Positions 45,789-58,072 of a DNA stretch of 64,000 nt are shown in pieces. A program made the position numbers and the translations under genes. The notes below the pieces were generated by a model. The model saw nothing but the letters and a program-made list of their open reading frames with translations, was not told where the DNA came from and searched no databases. The stretch is from Coleophoma eucalyptorum. Taxonomy: Eukaryota > Ascomycota > Leotiomycetes > Helotiales > Dermateaceae. The stretch spans positions 62,001 to 126,000 of the forward strand of contig JALRME010000060.1 of NCBI GenBank assembly GCA_026120035.1. Direction: 5' to 3'. The first letter of the stretch is position 1. The number at the start of each line of letters is the position of its first letter.

Positions 45789-46757
45789 GATCAGTCGGGA
45801 AAAACAAACTCTTTTTGGAAAGGGTCCAAGCCATGCTTGCCAGATAGCGATCGGAATATGACTTGATAGCGATGTGGAGACCAGGGAATTGATAGAGAGA
45901 ATCCCAAGTGCGAAAATACATAAGATTGATGCCATAGAACATCCCATTCATAGATACAAGCTGGGGTTTAAACTGCAGAGATTGTGTTCCTGGAATTGGC
46001 TTCACTCAATGTACCTTTGCCGAGCTCTACGGTCCAAGCTCAAGCTCTCTCCGCATTATCGGGCTTCCTTATCAGCCTGTGCATGCAAGCGCGACCAGCC
46101 AGTGCCGTCGCTGTCCTGTCCCTAGAGGTTGTCCCGGTCCACCCAGGCGTCCACACTGGCACTATCCTATCTTCGGCAGTTATTTTGACCAGCGACCGAC
46201 GATTACCCAATGAAGAGATGCGATCCTTGAGCAATCAGCTTGGCGACGGGAGCTTCTATCGCTGCTGTCCTCCCTCTTGCATTTGTGAGCTGATCTGCTT
46301 TTTGGTGATTGGCCGTGTTGAGGAGGGAGATAAGGTTCCTGGACCTTTGGACCAAGTAGGTTGATATTTGGGACAGGCGCATGTCTAGGCCTGGTCTGAC
46401 GTGCCTTGCGTTGCGGACGCGACTACAGCTCGTTGATTACCATGAACGTGGGAGTCGACGTTACACGTTTGGGATACTATAGGATGGAGTCAGTGGTCAA
46501 TCAATAAAGACCAGCCAGTTCCACAAATTTCGACTCACCAACATCCACTGGCTTTCCTTCCAACGGAAGCCACAACTCGGAAGGTTTGTAGTACTTGCCC
46601 CTCACTTTTGAGGATCATAGCTGACATCTTCGGTAGGTCTGGCATTGCTTCATTTATTGAATTAGAAGCTGAGGGAGCATACTTGACACACTAGACAATA
46701 GTATATCATAACAGAACGCGAGACATCCATTGTAGTGGAAAGAGGAACCTGCACGCC
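45789..46757. other. intergenic region
   Basis: No supported gene; open frames at 45874-46364 have no family features. Confidence 0.5.
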
Positions 46758-48400
46758 ATGACCGTCACGACGGAGTCCGGACTGGAGAAGGTCCCAACGC
46801 CTAAGTCAGGACACGATACTGAAGCAAATGGTCAGGTGTTCGATCCAGACTCACTCACAGCATTGGGATATACTCCAGAGCTACGCCGCAATCGATCACT
46901 TTTCACACTACTCTTCCAAAGTCTAGCCATTGCCGCCATTCCCTACGGTGAGGGCGGACCTTTGATTAGCGCAATCTATGGAGGAGGACAATTATCGATC
47001 TTCGTCGGCTGGATCGTAGTACTTTTTCTTGATGAATGTGTTGCCCTCTCACTGAGTGAGCTCGCTTCTCGATATCCTACTTCCGCTGGGCCCTACTACT
47101 GGTCTTTCCAGATTGCGCACAAGTATAAGACAGTACTCTCCTTCATCACGGGATGGGTATGGCTTATTGGCAATTGGACAATCACGCTGTCTGTCAATTT
47201 TGGATTCGCCTCTCTGATTTCAGCAACCATATCTATCTATCATCCGGACTTTGTAGCTACTTCATGGCAGCTGCTCCTCATCTTCTACGCCATCTGTCTG
47301 ATCTCATTCGTCGTGTGCGCATTTGGCAATAAATTCCTGCCTATGGTCGATACCATCTGTGCAGCATGGACAGCAGTCAGCATCCTCATCATACTGATTG
47401 CCATATCAGTGAAGGCTGATGTGGGAAGACACAGCGCGTCATATACGCTTGGCCACTATGATACGTCCTTTTCCGGTTGGGGTGGCTTCACTTTCTTCAT
47501 CGGTCTTCTTCCTGCTGCATACACTTTCTCGGCCATTGGAATGATCTCATCAATGGCCGAAGAAGTCAATGACCCAGCTATCAAAGTTCCAAAAGCCATC
47601 AGTCTTTGTGTTCCCGTCGGTGGATTCGCAGGATTGTTTTTTATCATTCCAATTTGTGCAACAATGCCCCCATTGGAGGATATCCTTGGCGCTCCTAGTG
47701 CTCAAGCATTGCCATATATTCTCCACATCGTAATGGGTTCACGAGGGGGTGGGCTGGGACTTACATTCTTAGTTCTCGGTGTCACACTGTTCTGCTCCAT
47801 TAGTATTACCGTCGCTGCATCACGCTGTACTTGGGCATTTGCTCGTGATGAAGCAATTCCGGGTGCACAACTCTTCGCACAAGTTAGCCCCTCACTAGGC
47901 GTTCCATTCTGGGCACTTGTTCTTACAACTGTGGTTCAAATGCTCCTTGGTCTCATCAACCTAGGTAGCAGCAGCGCTTTCACTGCCTTTGTATCTGTTG
48001 GCGTCATGGCTCTGCAACTAGCTTATGCCATTCCAATCGGACTATCCCTATTCTACCGCCGTGCCGATGTTTCCAAGGCACGCTGGAATTGTGGACCCAT
48101 CCTTGGACCAATTGTGAATACTGTGGCCCTCTGCTGGATCGCTTTCGAAGTTGTGTTGTTCAGTATGCCTACCGCTCTCCCAGTCACCGCGATCTCAATG
48201 AATTATGCGAGTGTGGTCCTTTTTGGATTCATGGCTATTGCTGCCTTTTGGTATTTCGTGTATGCTAGAAAAGGTATGTTCTGTTTTTGCTTTGTTTGCT
48301 TATTTCTTGGTCCCCTTACAGCGTTGCCGAGATGAAGAGCTTGGCTGACGATGTTCGTGCTACAGTGTACAAGGGACCACCGGCGTCCGATGGCCTATAA
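46758..48400 (+). CDS. APC-superfamily permease, choline/GABA permease-like
   Basis: 516 residues in two exons, 46758-48273 and 48366-48400. The 92-bp intron starts GTATGT and ends CTACAG; an earlier CAG at about 48319 would give a premature stop, whereas the chosen site gives the typical tail ARKVYKGPPASDGL. About 12 membrane spans. Family features are RNRSLFTLLFQSLAIAAIPYGEGGPL before span 1 and ELASRYPTSAGPYYWSFQ after span 2. The SSMAEEVNDPAIKVPKAI motif follows span 6. The sequence is most like fungal choline (Hnm1-type) and GABA permeases. The neighbouring ammonium transporter and regulator fit a nitrogen or amine uptake neighbourhood. Confidence 0.9.
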
Positions 48401-49678
48401 CCATTTATCCGACTTCTTCTCGGCGCAAGAATTGATAGTACAGCTCTGTCCTATTTGTTTGAAATTCATGCAGCTCTACTGAAGTTGGATTTTTGAATAC
48501 GTGAGATTCCGGTTGCATTTGTACCAAGAGTATCCTTAATAAGAAGACAAGAAAATCTAAACAGTCCCCTTTCTTCTGTGATTCCCCGAGAACTTTGAAA
48601 ACCTTACGACTTTTTCCCTTTACCAGGAGATTGCGATGTGCATGCAGAAGTCCCGACGGTTCTGTATGACAAACAGGACAATTGCAAGATTAAAGGACCA
48701 GAGCCTTACTGTTTGCATTTTTCTTAGCGACGGGCCACTTATTTCTTGGCCTCTTGTTTTCGAGTTTGCCACCCACCGGGTCGAATTCCATGCTTGTGTC
48801 CCACTGACCATGAGTTGAACATGCAAAGGAGGTAACACAAATTACGTGAAGATCTTCAAATTATAGTATCACAGACGAACACCTTTATTCTAATTCTAGA
48901 ACAAGATCAAATCGATCTGCGTGCAAGTGCCGTGTACGAACTGTAGTCTCCCTTCATCTCATCTTGGCTCGTCTCATCTAATGCAGGCTTCCCGCTGTGC
49001 TAATACATGAGGTACCCCACATTTGAAAAACAAGCTTACTTCCCCCCTTGGCCTTACGTCGTACCTGGCATCTCAGATATACCTCCCCACTACCCACTTT
49101 CAGATCTCGATGTTTACCAAGCGCAACAGGAATGCAAAGATCTCCTGCTAGGTTCCCAAGCATTAATGTTCATCACAAAGGCTACTTTATCTCTACTTTG
49201 CCGTTCGATGACGGGACGGATATGTGTTGTCCCTGCTTCTATGGAGCCATGCCTTACCTTGTTTTCTTTTTTTTGCTCCGCCGGCAGCCATCTCCTCGCT
49301 TCCCTCGCTTGTCGGGCTCTTGCTTGCATAACCTGCGTTTGCTGGCAGTTTACAGTACTGAAAGTACTTGGCTGTTGATCTTTTACTTTTTTCGGAAAAT
49401 CGGCTGTTTCTTTCTGGTATGTGGGCTTGGGGAGAGGGCTTTGCGGCAAATGGAAGCCGTTGCTCCCGCTGCAGTGATGTGGACAGAGGAATATGACGGG
49501 TATGTCTTGGGAGAGGTGCAGGTTGGCAGGGCTGGGCGTTGAGGGTATATATAGGTCTGGCTTTGGCTTTTGAGGTTGGATTCTGTCCTTCAGTCAGTTT
49601 ATCAATGCTATAAGTTGCCAACATCGAGTCAGAACAGTTATATCATACCTAGTAACACATTCGTCCTCATATCCCACT
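48401..49678. other. intergenic region with TATA box at its end
   Basis: No gene recognised. Short open frames at 49007-49542 overlap on both strands and look random. Confidence 0.5.
49546..49553 (+). promoter_or_regulatory. TATA box of small secreted protein gene
   Basis: TATATATA about 130 bp upstream of the start codon at 49679. Confidence 0.55.
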
Positions 49679-50260
49679 ATGCATTTCTCAATCCTTCTCC
49701 TGTCAACCCTTCTCACCACCACTCTCGCATCACCTCCCTACCCACGCCAGTCCTCCTCTGGTTGGACGGTCCGAAAATTCACTAGGGGTATTTTCCCTTC
49801 CCCCCCCCCCTAACTTCCCCACACTCTTCCCCTCTTTCCTTCCGAGCTTTCTAATCTGATTCCAGATTGCACCAACCCCAACAAGTGCGTCTACGACTTC
49901 GCCATCGACATCAACGATGGCAGCACTCCCAGCGCATGCACAATCGTGAATACCGGTAACCCAGCCACGACCCAGGCTTGGTACGGCGTTGCCTGCCAGC
50001 AGACCAATGACTGGCAGATCTCTTGGGGCTGGGACTATCAAGGGGATTTTACAGTTATGACGACTGTGAAGTGAGTGTCCTTCTTTTCGTTTTCTTTTTC
50101 CTTAGTTGGAGGGTGGGATTTCGTTATTGATAGACTTGCTGATGCTTGGGAAAACAGTGTGCCTAAAAATCTGGAGGCTTTTTTTGGTTATAAAAGTCCA
50201 AATGCTAATGCGAACGCGACTTACTCGGACAATGGGCCGCAGGCTCCTCAGTCCGTTTGA
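49679..50260 (+). CDS. small secreted cysteine-containing protein
   Basis: 138 residues in three exons: 49679-49787, 49866-50070 and 50158-50260. The introns are 78 and 87 bp, with donors GTATTT and GTGAGT; phases 1 and 2 agree. The signal peptide is MHFSILLLSTLLTTTLA. The mature part has four cysteines in two CxnC pairs: CTNPNKC, then SAC and VAC in the middle. It is rich in Trp and Gly (QTNDWQISWGWDYQGDF). The size, signal peptide and cysteine pattern are those of fungal secreted effector candidates or AA1-like proteins; no specific family is claimed. Intron 1 contains a C run at 49800-49810 directly after the donor. Confidence 0.8.
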
Positions 50261-51144
50261 GGGAATGGACATGGATGGGGTAGTGGATTGAGGGTTATGA
50301 GTAATGAGTTGGAAATTACGTGGAAAAGTTGGGGTTTGTCTTTGTGTGTTCTTTGTTGCTGCATTTTAAAGTATTATAATTTCAGGTTTCTGCTCTTGAA
50401 TGTTTTCTGACGGCTGCTTGTAATTTTTGAAATGCTTCTGAGTTACTAAATAATTTGTTAAGATGGAGTGATTGAAGTATTGTAGAGCTCAATAACTAAT
50501 TTCTTCTGGTGGTTGTATACATAAGTGGTTAAGTCCGAGGTATGAAATATCTAACTGGTTGAGCTCATGATAGTCACCATATCCAAGGGCACAGCAATGA
50601 AGGAGGTTTCTTGGTAGAACCAGGAAGGTGAATCACATGTAATCTAAAGACCATGAAACTGCGTTGCTTAGATAGTGCACTTGTCGCTTACTTTGAGAGA
50701 GAAAGAGTGTGTGTGTGAGTGTGTGTGTATATTAACAAACTGACGTCGGCATTTGAGCCTGCGACTGCCACATCAGATATGAAGCCAACATCTATCTTAG
50801 TAGGTACTGAAGCATATCCGACACTAAAAGCAACCAAAATTTGTCTTTAAGTAAGGTACCAGGTACAAAGAACCAATAAGGAAAAGAACAATTCAATTGG
50901 TCTTGTTAGCACGTCATCATTCGCTAAACTGCCCCTCCATACAAATCCCGATAGTTTTCATGCCTCCAATCAAATATTGCGATTTCCAACGTCCATATTG
51001 TGCTTTCATATCCTTAAAAGTCTTTACCTCTCACGATTGACCATCCATATAAGCTTGCTTAAGCTTGATATAGAATCTGCGAACTCGACGAACCTACTAG
51101 GTGCTAATATTTAAGATTTACGCCTTGAATTACCCCTCACCACC
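50261..51144. other. intergenic region with a GT-rich tract
   Basis: No gene. A TG/GT dinucleotide tract lies at 50707-50728. Confidence 0.5.
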
Positions 51145-51732
51145 ATGGCAGCAACCAACTACGAAGCCGCAATCTCTCTGATTGATGAAGCGCACGCCCA
51201 AGACCCGAACATAAAGATCGTCGACGGCAAAGACGTACCATACGAGCTCTATTACGCCCAGAAGATGAGTCAATACCTCTCTCTCCGCGCACCAGACGCC
51301 TCGCCAGTCCTCAAAGTCGCGATCCGAGCCCAGCATTTCCGCCGATGGGAAGTCCCTCGAGACAGCTACCCAATGACGAAACCGGGATATTTTAACTGGC
51401 GTGGCTTCCTCAAGAAACGACAGGCAGATCTGGCTGCTGCGATCTGCGTGGGTTGCAATTTCACGAGCGAAGAGGCAGAACAGGTCGCGGCATTGATCCG
51501 GAAAGAGGATTTGAAAAAGAATGAAGAGACGCAGATCTTGGAGGACGTGGCGTGCTTAGTGTTCCTGGATGATCAGTTCGATGCCTTTGAGAAAGAGCAT
51601 GACGAGGAAAAGATAATCAGTATTTTGAGGAAGACCTGGGGGAAGATGAGCGAAAAGGGCCATGAGCTGGCTTTGAATATGGAGCTGAGTGACAGCTCCA
51701 AGGCTTTGATTGGGAAGGCTTTATCAGCATGA
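51145..51732 (+). CDS. DUF4202 protein
   Basis: Intronless, 195 residues, no signal peptide or membrane span. The sequence AIRAQHFRRWEVPRDSYPMTKPGYFNWRGFLKKRQADLAA carries the HxxRWExPRxxYPxxxxGYxxWR core that defines DUF4202, conserved from bacteria to fungi. An all-helical fold with conserved His and Asp residues (ILEDVACLVFLDDQF) recalls HD-type hydrolases, but no activity is established. The start MAATNYEAAISLIDEAHAQDP matches the usual N-terminus of the family. Confidence 0.87.
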   Translation: MAATNYEAAISLIDEAHAQDPNIKIVDGKDVPYELYYAQKMSQYLSLRAPDASPVLKVAIRAQHFRRWEVPRDSYPMTKPGYFNWRGFLKKRQADLAAAICVGCNFTSEEAEQVAALIRKEDLKKNEETQILEDVACLVFLDDQFDAFEKEHDEEKIISILRKTWGKMSEKGHELALNMELSDSSKALIGKALSA

Positions 51733-52099
51733 TAGGCAGTTTTGCTAGAGGGAGATGCCCATTTATACTTGCAGATCCTGCGAAACCACTGATCAAGCAA
51801 CCATATCTTGGGTCTCCACGTTATTCTGGTGCACAACGGATGGAAATGTTTGATTGGGAGTGTGTTGTGTCACTGCAACACTAAACAACCCTTACTCACA
51901 TAAAAACCTCTGCCATTACCGGCGATTCAATTACCAGACTGGAATCAGACGTGGGAATCAGGCTGAAAAGCTGTGTCTTATGACATCAAGAACACTTTGC
52001 AGAAGAAACCGCTTTCAAACTGGACACAGACTTCAGGGCCCAAGAATACTTGTTTTACATATCAATCAGAAATCAACAATGATGATATTTTATTCCAGT
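51733..52099. other. intergenic region between convergent genes
   Basis: 3' flanks only; nothing else seen. Confidence 0.5.
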
Positions 52100-52927
52100 C
52101 TATTCTATCACAATTCTCCGGCTTGAGGGAGTCAGAGACTGTGCTTTGGGTGAGCAATCCATAGCGCATCGACAGAAGGTCAAATGATGCTCAGGAATTA
52201 TTTTCCCCTCTTGCTGCTTCATCTCCCATGTTGCAGTCTGAACGCATTTCTGTCTAGCAGCTTCATCATCCCATCCACATAACCGTAGGATGTCGTGGTT
52301 GGTCCGGATATCGAGCATCATTTCATACACAAAGTTACCTGGGCCACACCCCAGATACTTCACCCATTGATCCCTACTGATCAACCCAAAGAGAGATGTT
52401 CCGCGTAAGTGGTATGTGTGTTTCTTTTTGATACTTCTCAAATCTTTGCTGGGTCTTGTACTTGATTTCATGTCGGTATCTTGCAAATCTCGTAGGATTG
52501 TAATCAGCCACTTCTCACAACGTTTGTTCTTCCAGTCCCACTGTGGCAGAGGGCAAGTGATCTCATCATATGCTGTCGGTTGATTGACGAACGTTGTTGC
52601 AGAATTTGAATAGGAGTTACTCGTAAACTCGTGTTTTTCATGGGTTTGCTGAGCATTAATATGAAACTCCCATCTCTCTGGTCCGTTGGTAGGGCTGGAA
52701 TCTGGTGTTCTTTTTCTTCTATAAGCGTATATCATATTTGAGGTTCTATCAGTGATGGGTTTCCAACGGCGACACTTCTTGGAAAATTTTCCGTTAGAGA
52801 CTTGTTCTCGGAGTGTTGGCACTCCTTCACTTGCAGAGATACGTCGTGGAGGAATGCCGTGAAGTAGTCGTCGAGCCCTGTCAAATGCACTGCGGCTGGG
52901 GCCCATCTTGAAAGATAATATTTGCAC
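52100..52927 (-). CDS. hypothetical protein, no family recognised
   Basis: Single open frame of 275 codons with possible starts at 52927 and at 52906 (MGPSRSAFDRARRLL). It is basic overall (KKCRRWK, YAYRRKR, SIKKKHTY) with Trp- and Cys-containing clusters towards the C-terminus (LCGWDDEAARQKCVQTATWEM, LTFCRCAMDC). No signal peptide, membrane span or known domain. Its length and amino-acid composition favour a real gene, but there is no homology that I can recognise. An orphan or lineage-specific gene is likely. Confidence 0.55.
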   Translation of the reverse strand: MQILSFKMGPSRSAFDRARRLLHGIPPRRISASEGVPTLREQVSNGKFSKKCRRWKPITDRTSNMIYAYRRKRTPDSSPTNGPERWEFHINAQQTHEKHEFTSNSYSNSATTFVNQPTAYDEITCPLPQWDWKNKRCEKWLITILRDLQDTDMKSSTRPSKDLRSIKKKHTYHLRGTSLFGLISRDQWVKYLGCGPGNFVYEMMLDIRTNHDILRLCGWDDEAARQKCVQTATWEMKQQEGKIIPEHHLTFCRCAMDCSPKAQSLTPSSRRIVIE

Positions 52928-53558
52928 CTATGAAAGAAGCTGCAAATGAAAGATATTTGACAATATGGGTCTTATTGAAAACTGTCTTGGCAGCCATGAT
53001 ATATTTCCAGCTTTTCCTTTACCTTTGACACCAAAACCTTCTAACAGAAGCCGTCTCTTTGGCAATTCTTAGGGCGCATGTTACCCTCGCTCTCAGTCCA
53101 GTTTGAAATTGGGACACAAACTAGCGGTTAATACTGCTCACACTTTCAGTGAGACCATACATGAGCATCTTACATGCAACGCTTGTGGTGGCCTCATATT
53201 CTTTGGTAGATGGATTCAATGCTAGTACAGTCTGATTCGGGAGAAAAAAGGGCCCAAGTAACAGGAAATTATGGAATTATTGTGATTTCTTTGCAGTGGA
53301 GAATAAATCATGATCTTAAATGGCACTTGTAGTCTAAGTTCCTGGGCGGTTCTGGAGCTAGGCAGTTAGTAAAGAAATTTTGGAATCTGGTTTGACCAGT
53401 CCAGACGAGAGTATGAGCAAACACAAAGGTATATGATTCCCACTTTTCGCCCAAACCTCTCCCTCAAATCCTCCATTCAAAATTCTCACAAACTATCAAA
53501 TTATACCCAACAACTTCTTTTCCAATTCATATTTAGAGCATACTTCAAGCCCATTATC
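52928..53558. other. intergenic region
   Basis: No gene seen between the divergent orphan gene and the next plus-strand gene. Confidence 0.5.
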
Positions 53559-54533
53559 ATGCATCATCCGGCTTCAAATGATAATGCCGCTTCGACTGAG
53601 GCTTTGGAAGAAAAGCCAACATCAAAGTGCCCATTCGGGCGCATTTACAACAACTTGCACAGGAAATTTGGCCGTAAGTCAGCCATCCGTGGTCGAGGAT
53701 TTGTATCTCACTCCAATATTTTACATCACAATCACTCAAACGTTGTCAATCATTCATTGGAAAGCCCGCACAGTCATCCAAGTAACAGCAATATCGATGC
53801 CCGGCACCTGCCAACCTGGGTCGAGCCCGGCGAGGTGGTAGTTCCCGCATCCCACAACATCAAGGACAACTCCAAATCCAGAAATTTGGAGCATCCTGAC
53901 TTGAATGCTTCTTCGGATGTGCCGACTTTACCCGTTATTCCTCGAAAGTTTGTGCAGGACTATAGCAAAGAGGAGGGGGCCCTAAGTGCAGAAGAGGTAT
54001 ATAAGAATGCCCTGAAGCACATGGAGGAAGCCCAAGAGAAGAAGAGGCTTCAGGTGCAGGCTGAGGAGAAGGCTCGGGAGGCTGCTGTCATCACACCTGA
54101 CTCCCTCGAAACCGAAGATATTGCACTCCGCGAGGTTGTTTGTGCGGGCATTGATGCTTGTGACAGGCATTCCTACATTCACACACAATCCACTCCTGCC
54201 CACCTCGCCAATGCCACCACAGGTATCTTCCCTCGTGTATCGAACAACTCTTCTCCCGCCGCTGTAGTAGACAGCAGTTTCCTCCACGGAAGTAGCCCTT
54301 TCGCTACTCAGAATAGCGTGTCTGCCGGTGTAAGTGTGCCGCTACTATTCCATGCTATACTCTTCAATCACTAACTATTTTAGGCTTGGATTATCCTTGT
54401 ATTCTTGGTCCTCGCCATACTTGGAGCTTTGTTTTTTGCTCGCAGTGGAAAGAACTTCAGAAGCAAGAAGAACAAGAATAAGGATCTCGAAAATGGGACT
54501 TATTGTGGTAACGAGGTAGATAACAAGCCTTGA
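53559..54533 (+). CDS. single-pass C-terminally anchored membrane protein
   Basis: Two exons, 53559-54329 and 54384-54533, joined in phase 0 over a 54-bp intron (GTAAGT ... CTAAC ... TTTTAG); 306 residues. An in-frame ATG at 53433 would add 42 residues unlike folded sequence. The N-terminal part is basic and His/Asn-rich, the middle is Glu/Lys-rich and probably helical (EEVYKNALKHMEEAQEKKRLQVQAEEKAREA). Exon 2 encodes one membrane span (AWIILVFLVLAILGALFFA) with a basic stop-transfer RSGKNFRSKKNKNKD. This predicts a tail-proximal membrane anchor. Function unknown. Without splicing the span would be missed. Confidence 0.7.
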
Positions 54534-55379
54534 ATTTGCGTTTCAGATCTTAAAGCTTTTTGTTTGTTCTACCTTGGATTATTTGTCTAATTTAAGTTTC
54601 ATAGCTGTCTAACCTGCTGCTTTTATTTTACAGACCTCTTTTTTCTTTTAGTTATTGATTCATGATGTACTGTAATTAAGATTATAATCATTTTGTAATC
54701 TCAGTCTCGTTCAGTGCCAGGCTACGGCTAATCACTTCCACGTCCCTACACCTGTTTAACACCCTCTAAACATTTCCTACTATTATCTTTCTCTCCAATC
54801 TAACTTATCGCCGTGAGGTAGCAAGCAAACATGTTCAGTCTTCGTCCAAACCGCCTTGCAGGTAACAATCGCTTACTATTACGAATCCATGTGGCTGGTG
54901 AATACTACCTTCATGGTATAATGAAGGGAGAAGCGATCGATATACACCAAAAAGAACGGCTCTCACCACAGAAGCTAGCTTAAGATGAAGATATAGGCTA
55001 AATGGTATTTGGCTAAGGGAAACTATACATTATAACGACTGATAAGTGTTCACTGTTTAGTAAAGAATGAACAAAAAAAATAAGAGGATTCGTTTACTAG
55101 TGTGATATTATAAGCCTCTCCAGTAAACGAGTAACGTATACGAATTATGTAGTATTCATACAGCTTTATGCAATGCCCGACTTGCTAAAATCCGCTCCGG
55201 TAGCCGAACTCTCGTTCACCGTAGCGCAATTGTCCAAAATGGGATACAAAAACAGAAAAGATAAAAATCATAATAGTAGAACACAACAGCAGTGAAGAAA
55301 TTACCGAGTTGTATAGCACGAAAGAGAGAGTTTCCAAAAACATGTATGCCAATTTAAAGCAAAATTATAATTATCAGAA
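54534..55379. other. intergenic region
   Basis: AT-rich, no gene seen. Confidence 0.5.
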
Positions 55380-55474
55380 GGGCCTAATCCGGGATCGAAC
55401 CGGAGACCTCTTACAGTTTAGAGTCACTGAAGTGAACACCCAAAGCAAGAATTCTACCACTGAACTATCAGGCC
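55380..55474 (-). tRNA. tRNA-Pro (anticodon UGG) with a 23-nt intron
   Basis: Read on the minus strand it begins GGCCTGA, pairing with TTAGGCC at 55381-55387, with discriminator C. The D-arm is TAGTTCAGTGGTAG, the anticodon loop TTTGGGT gives UGG, and the T-arm is CCGGTTCGATCCCGG. The anticodon stem CTTGC pairs with GTAAG using one G-U. A 23-nt intron interrupts the loop at the canonical place, one base 3' of the anticodon. Internal A and B boxes for Pol III are present. Confidence 0.93.
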
Positions 55475-56449
55475 TCACAAGCTAATTAATGGCCTGTTTG
55501 TTGATGTGTAGTTTCATATCTAGAAATATAAAAGCAATTTTCAAAATGGTATCACTGAAAAATTTTCATGACTCAATTGGATCATGTGATTTGTGCATGG
55601 ACATTATGACGCATCTCTATATTTAGTAATAAGTAATGGATGAGGTAAATGAATTGCAATCATTTGTAAGACATATTACTCAGTTACAAATTTGTTTTAG
55701 ACCAGTTCGAGTACCAATAGAACAGACACCCACATTCTCAAATTTAGTATCAATATCACGTGGCTCTGGTATTTTCAATTTCATATCACTACCTTTTACC
55801 TCAAGGCATATATGTGTTTTAATAATACCAGTGGCTTACTGAGCTTGAAATTACTAAAATAAACTACAGTTTACTTGAAATTGAGCTGTACTAATTATGT
55901 ACTAATAATGAGCCTATCTTCTGGAATGGCGCTTAGAGAACCTCATGTAAGCGCTTGAACAAGATATGTAATACTGCACGGTAGTCAACAAGAAGTTCAA
56001 GTCAGCTTTATAAGGAGAATGTTTCAAACCGTACTTCAACGGGTTTCCCAAAAAGTCAATACCTGAAAGAATGTTTTCTTTTCAGCGTAACTTAGGCCTT
56101 TTCATTCTCCGATGGCAATTGACTTCATGCTACTGACATTGATCTTCCAAACCATGGAAAGCATAGCATAAAGGGCTAGGTCTAGATTCTAGAGCATACT
56201 TTTATGGCTTCTGTACAAAGTTGTGACCTGGAAAGCTATAGTGATATGGCAAAAAGTTTCAATGGTCCTGTGCAAGTGTTCGGCCCCCCTGGGGGCGGGG
56301 TGGTTCGCGGCTACGGAACCTGGAGATCACTGTTGCCATAACGTTTCTTGATGTTTAGAAGCATGCAATATTGTTCACTTTCAAAGATCGCTTTTCTCAA
56401 AATATTGCAGATCAAGCAATCTGAGGCTTACTCCACAAATATTTCATTT

Positions 56450-56485
<36 letters not shown>

Positions 56486-58072
56486 TTTAAATTTAAGAAA
56501 CTTGCGAAATCACTGCTAAATTCGCCGATTCTTGCAATGTTGAGAACAGTGCAAGGATGCAAAGCCATAAAGAAGGAAGACTTGTCACGAGGGAAATGTC
56601 GGGTAAAAGGATATACCTATTTGACTTTGACACGGGTTTCCGGACTTACAATTTTCTTATTCAATCGTGTCAATTGTCACCGAGAATTCACGATCATCCC
56701 TCTCGGTGATGCTGGGGGTTTGATTATCTTGTAGTGTTCCCGATGCAGGATGCAGGAGTTTTGCCTTGTGTTGTGCGCCTTTTTACATCTAAAGAGGCCA
56801 GGAAAGTAAGATAGAATTTCCGCGGGCGTTCAGCCTATACCTCTATTTTTTTCCTACTTTTTCCTTGTGGCCCAAGGCCAACCATACTATAATTCCTTGC
56901 CGCTGCATGGAGGCTCCAATTTGTACTCTTGAGTAAGACCGCAATCTGCAGAGCATTTAAAGACCATGGAGCTCGGCCGTTCCCCCGCAATATGGCTTCC
57001 CTGCACGCCAAGCTAGCGTTCGGCAGACATTATAGCGTGGGAGGACAACACAACTGAGAAAATTCCGCCAGTCATGGATTCTTCACTGCACTAGAATAAG
57101 CATTATTCTACTCAGAGCATTCAAGTGACCTGCTGTTTTTGTTTGCGGGTTCTAAGGTTAAAATACGAAGATCACACTCCATTAAGCACAAGGTTGCGAA
57201 TATTGACAGGGCCCATTCATCCAATCGCGCAAATTAAGGGACTTCCTGGTATCGTTCCAAACTTTAGTTGGAGAGGTACAAACAACCCCCCACTACATGA
57301 CCTTGAAACTTCGGAAAGTGCGGACAGTTCATCCCAATGTGCTACAAGACCGCCAGGCTGCCCTGCACAGATTCCCAATAAGGTACGGGCATGAATATGC
57401 TTAAAATTAAAATATACTCGCTAGAGGCGAGAAGCATGAGAGGCCAGGGCCCGAACATAGATAACAAGCTCTAGTACGTTGGAGTTCTGCCAGAGATTTC
57501 AATAGATGTCTAAAGGAATGCTGTTGCTTTTTTTCTACGATGGATATTGGCTTTCAATGGAGGAAAGTGAAGAAGGATAAATGTTTCAATGCCAAGCTGA
57601 GTGAGTCCACTTTAATACCTCGCTGACCTCTTGGCGTATTCAATCACAGAGCACTGAGGACATACCAGCATTTCCCTGCAACTCAGAAAACAGCCAAACT
57701 CATCAACCAAGCTTTCGGAAAGCCGAAACCTCTTAATCCACTTACCACAAAACGTGTGCTTTGAGTGAGAACCTTGCGATGGCGTGAGGGTCCCACGAGC
57801 ATGCTATAAGCTTAAGCGACACCTTTTGGGACCGCCCTCATGACTGTTTGCCAAGTCGCCAGCTCGGTGCAGTATTAGATTAGATTAATTGAAGTCTTCT
57901 GGAAAATTAAAGTCCGTACCGAGATGCCAGAATACGTTTCATGTAGGGGGACATAGGCTTGGTAAAGTCGCAGCTTTACTTAAATGTCGTCGGTGTTGCT
58001 GTTTTCTATGCTTTACTCGCAGCGGAGTCCAGTCTTTTCACCTCTACTAATTTTGCATTTCGCTCTGCAAAG
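55475..58072. other. 2.6-kb intergenic region
   Basis: No supported gene. It includes a (CTTT)n microsatellite at 56448-56488 and low-complexity AT-rich stretches. The right end is the promoter of the PL4 gene. Confidence 0.5.
56448..56488. repeat. (CTTT)n microsatellite
   Basis: About ten consecutive CTTT units. It gives the run of Phe/Leu/Ser in an otherwise meaningless open frame. Confidence 0.9.

Noticed and set aside
56348..56734. 128-codon frame with FFLSFFLSFF as a membrane protein
   Set aside because: The hydrophobic run is the translated CTTT microsatellite.
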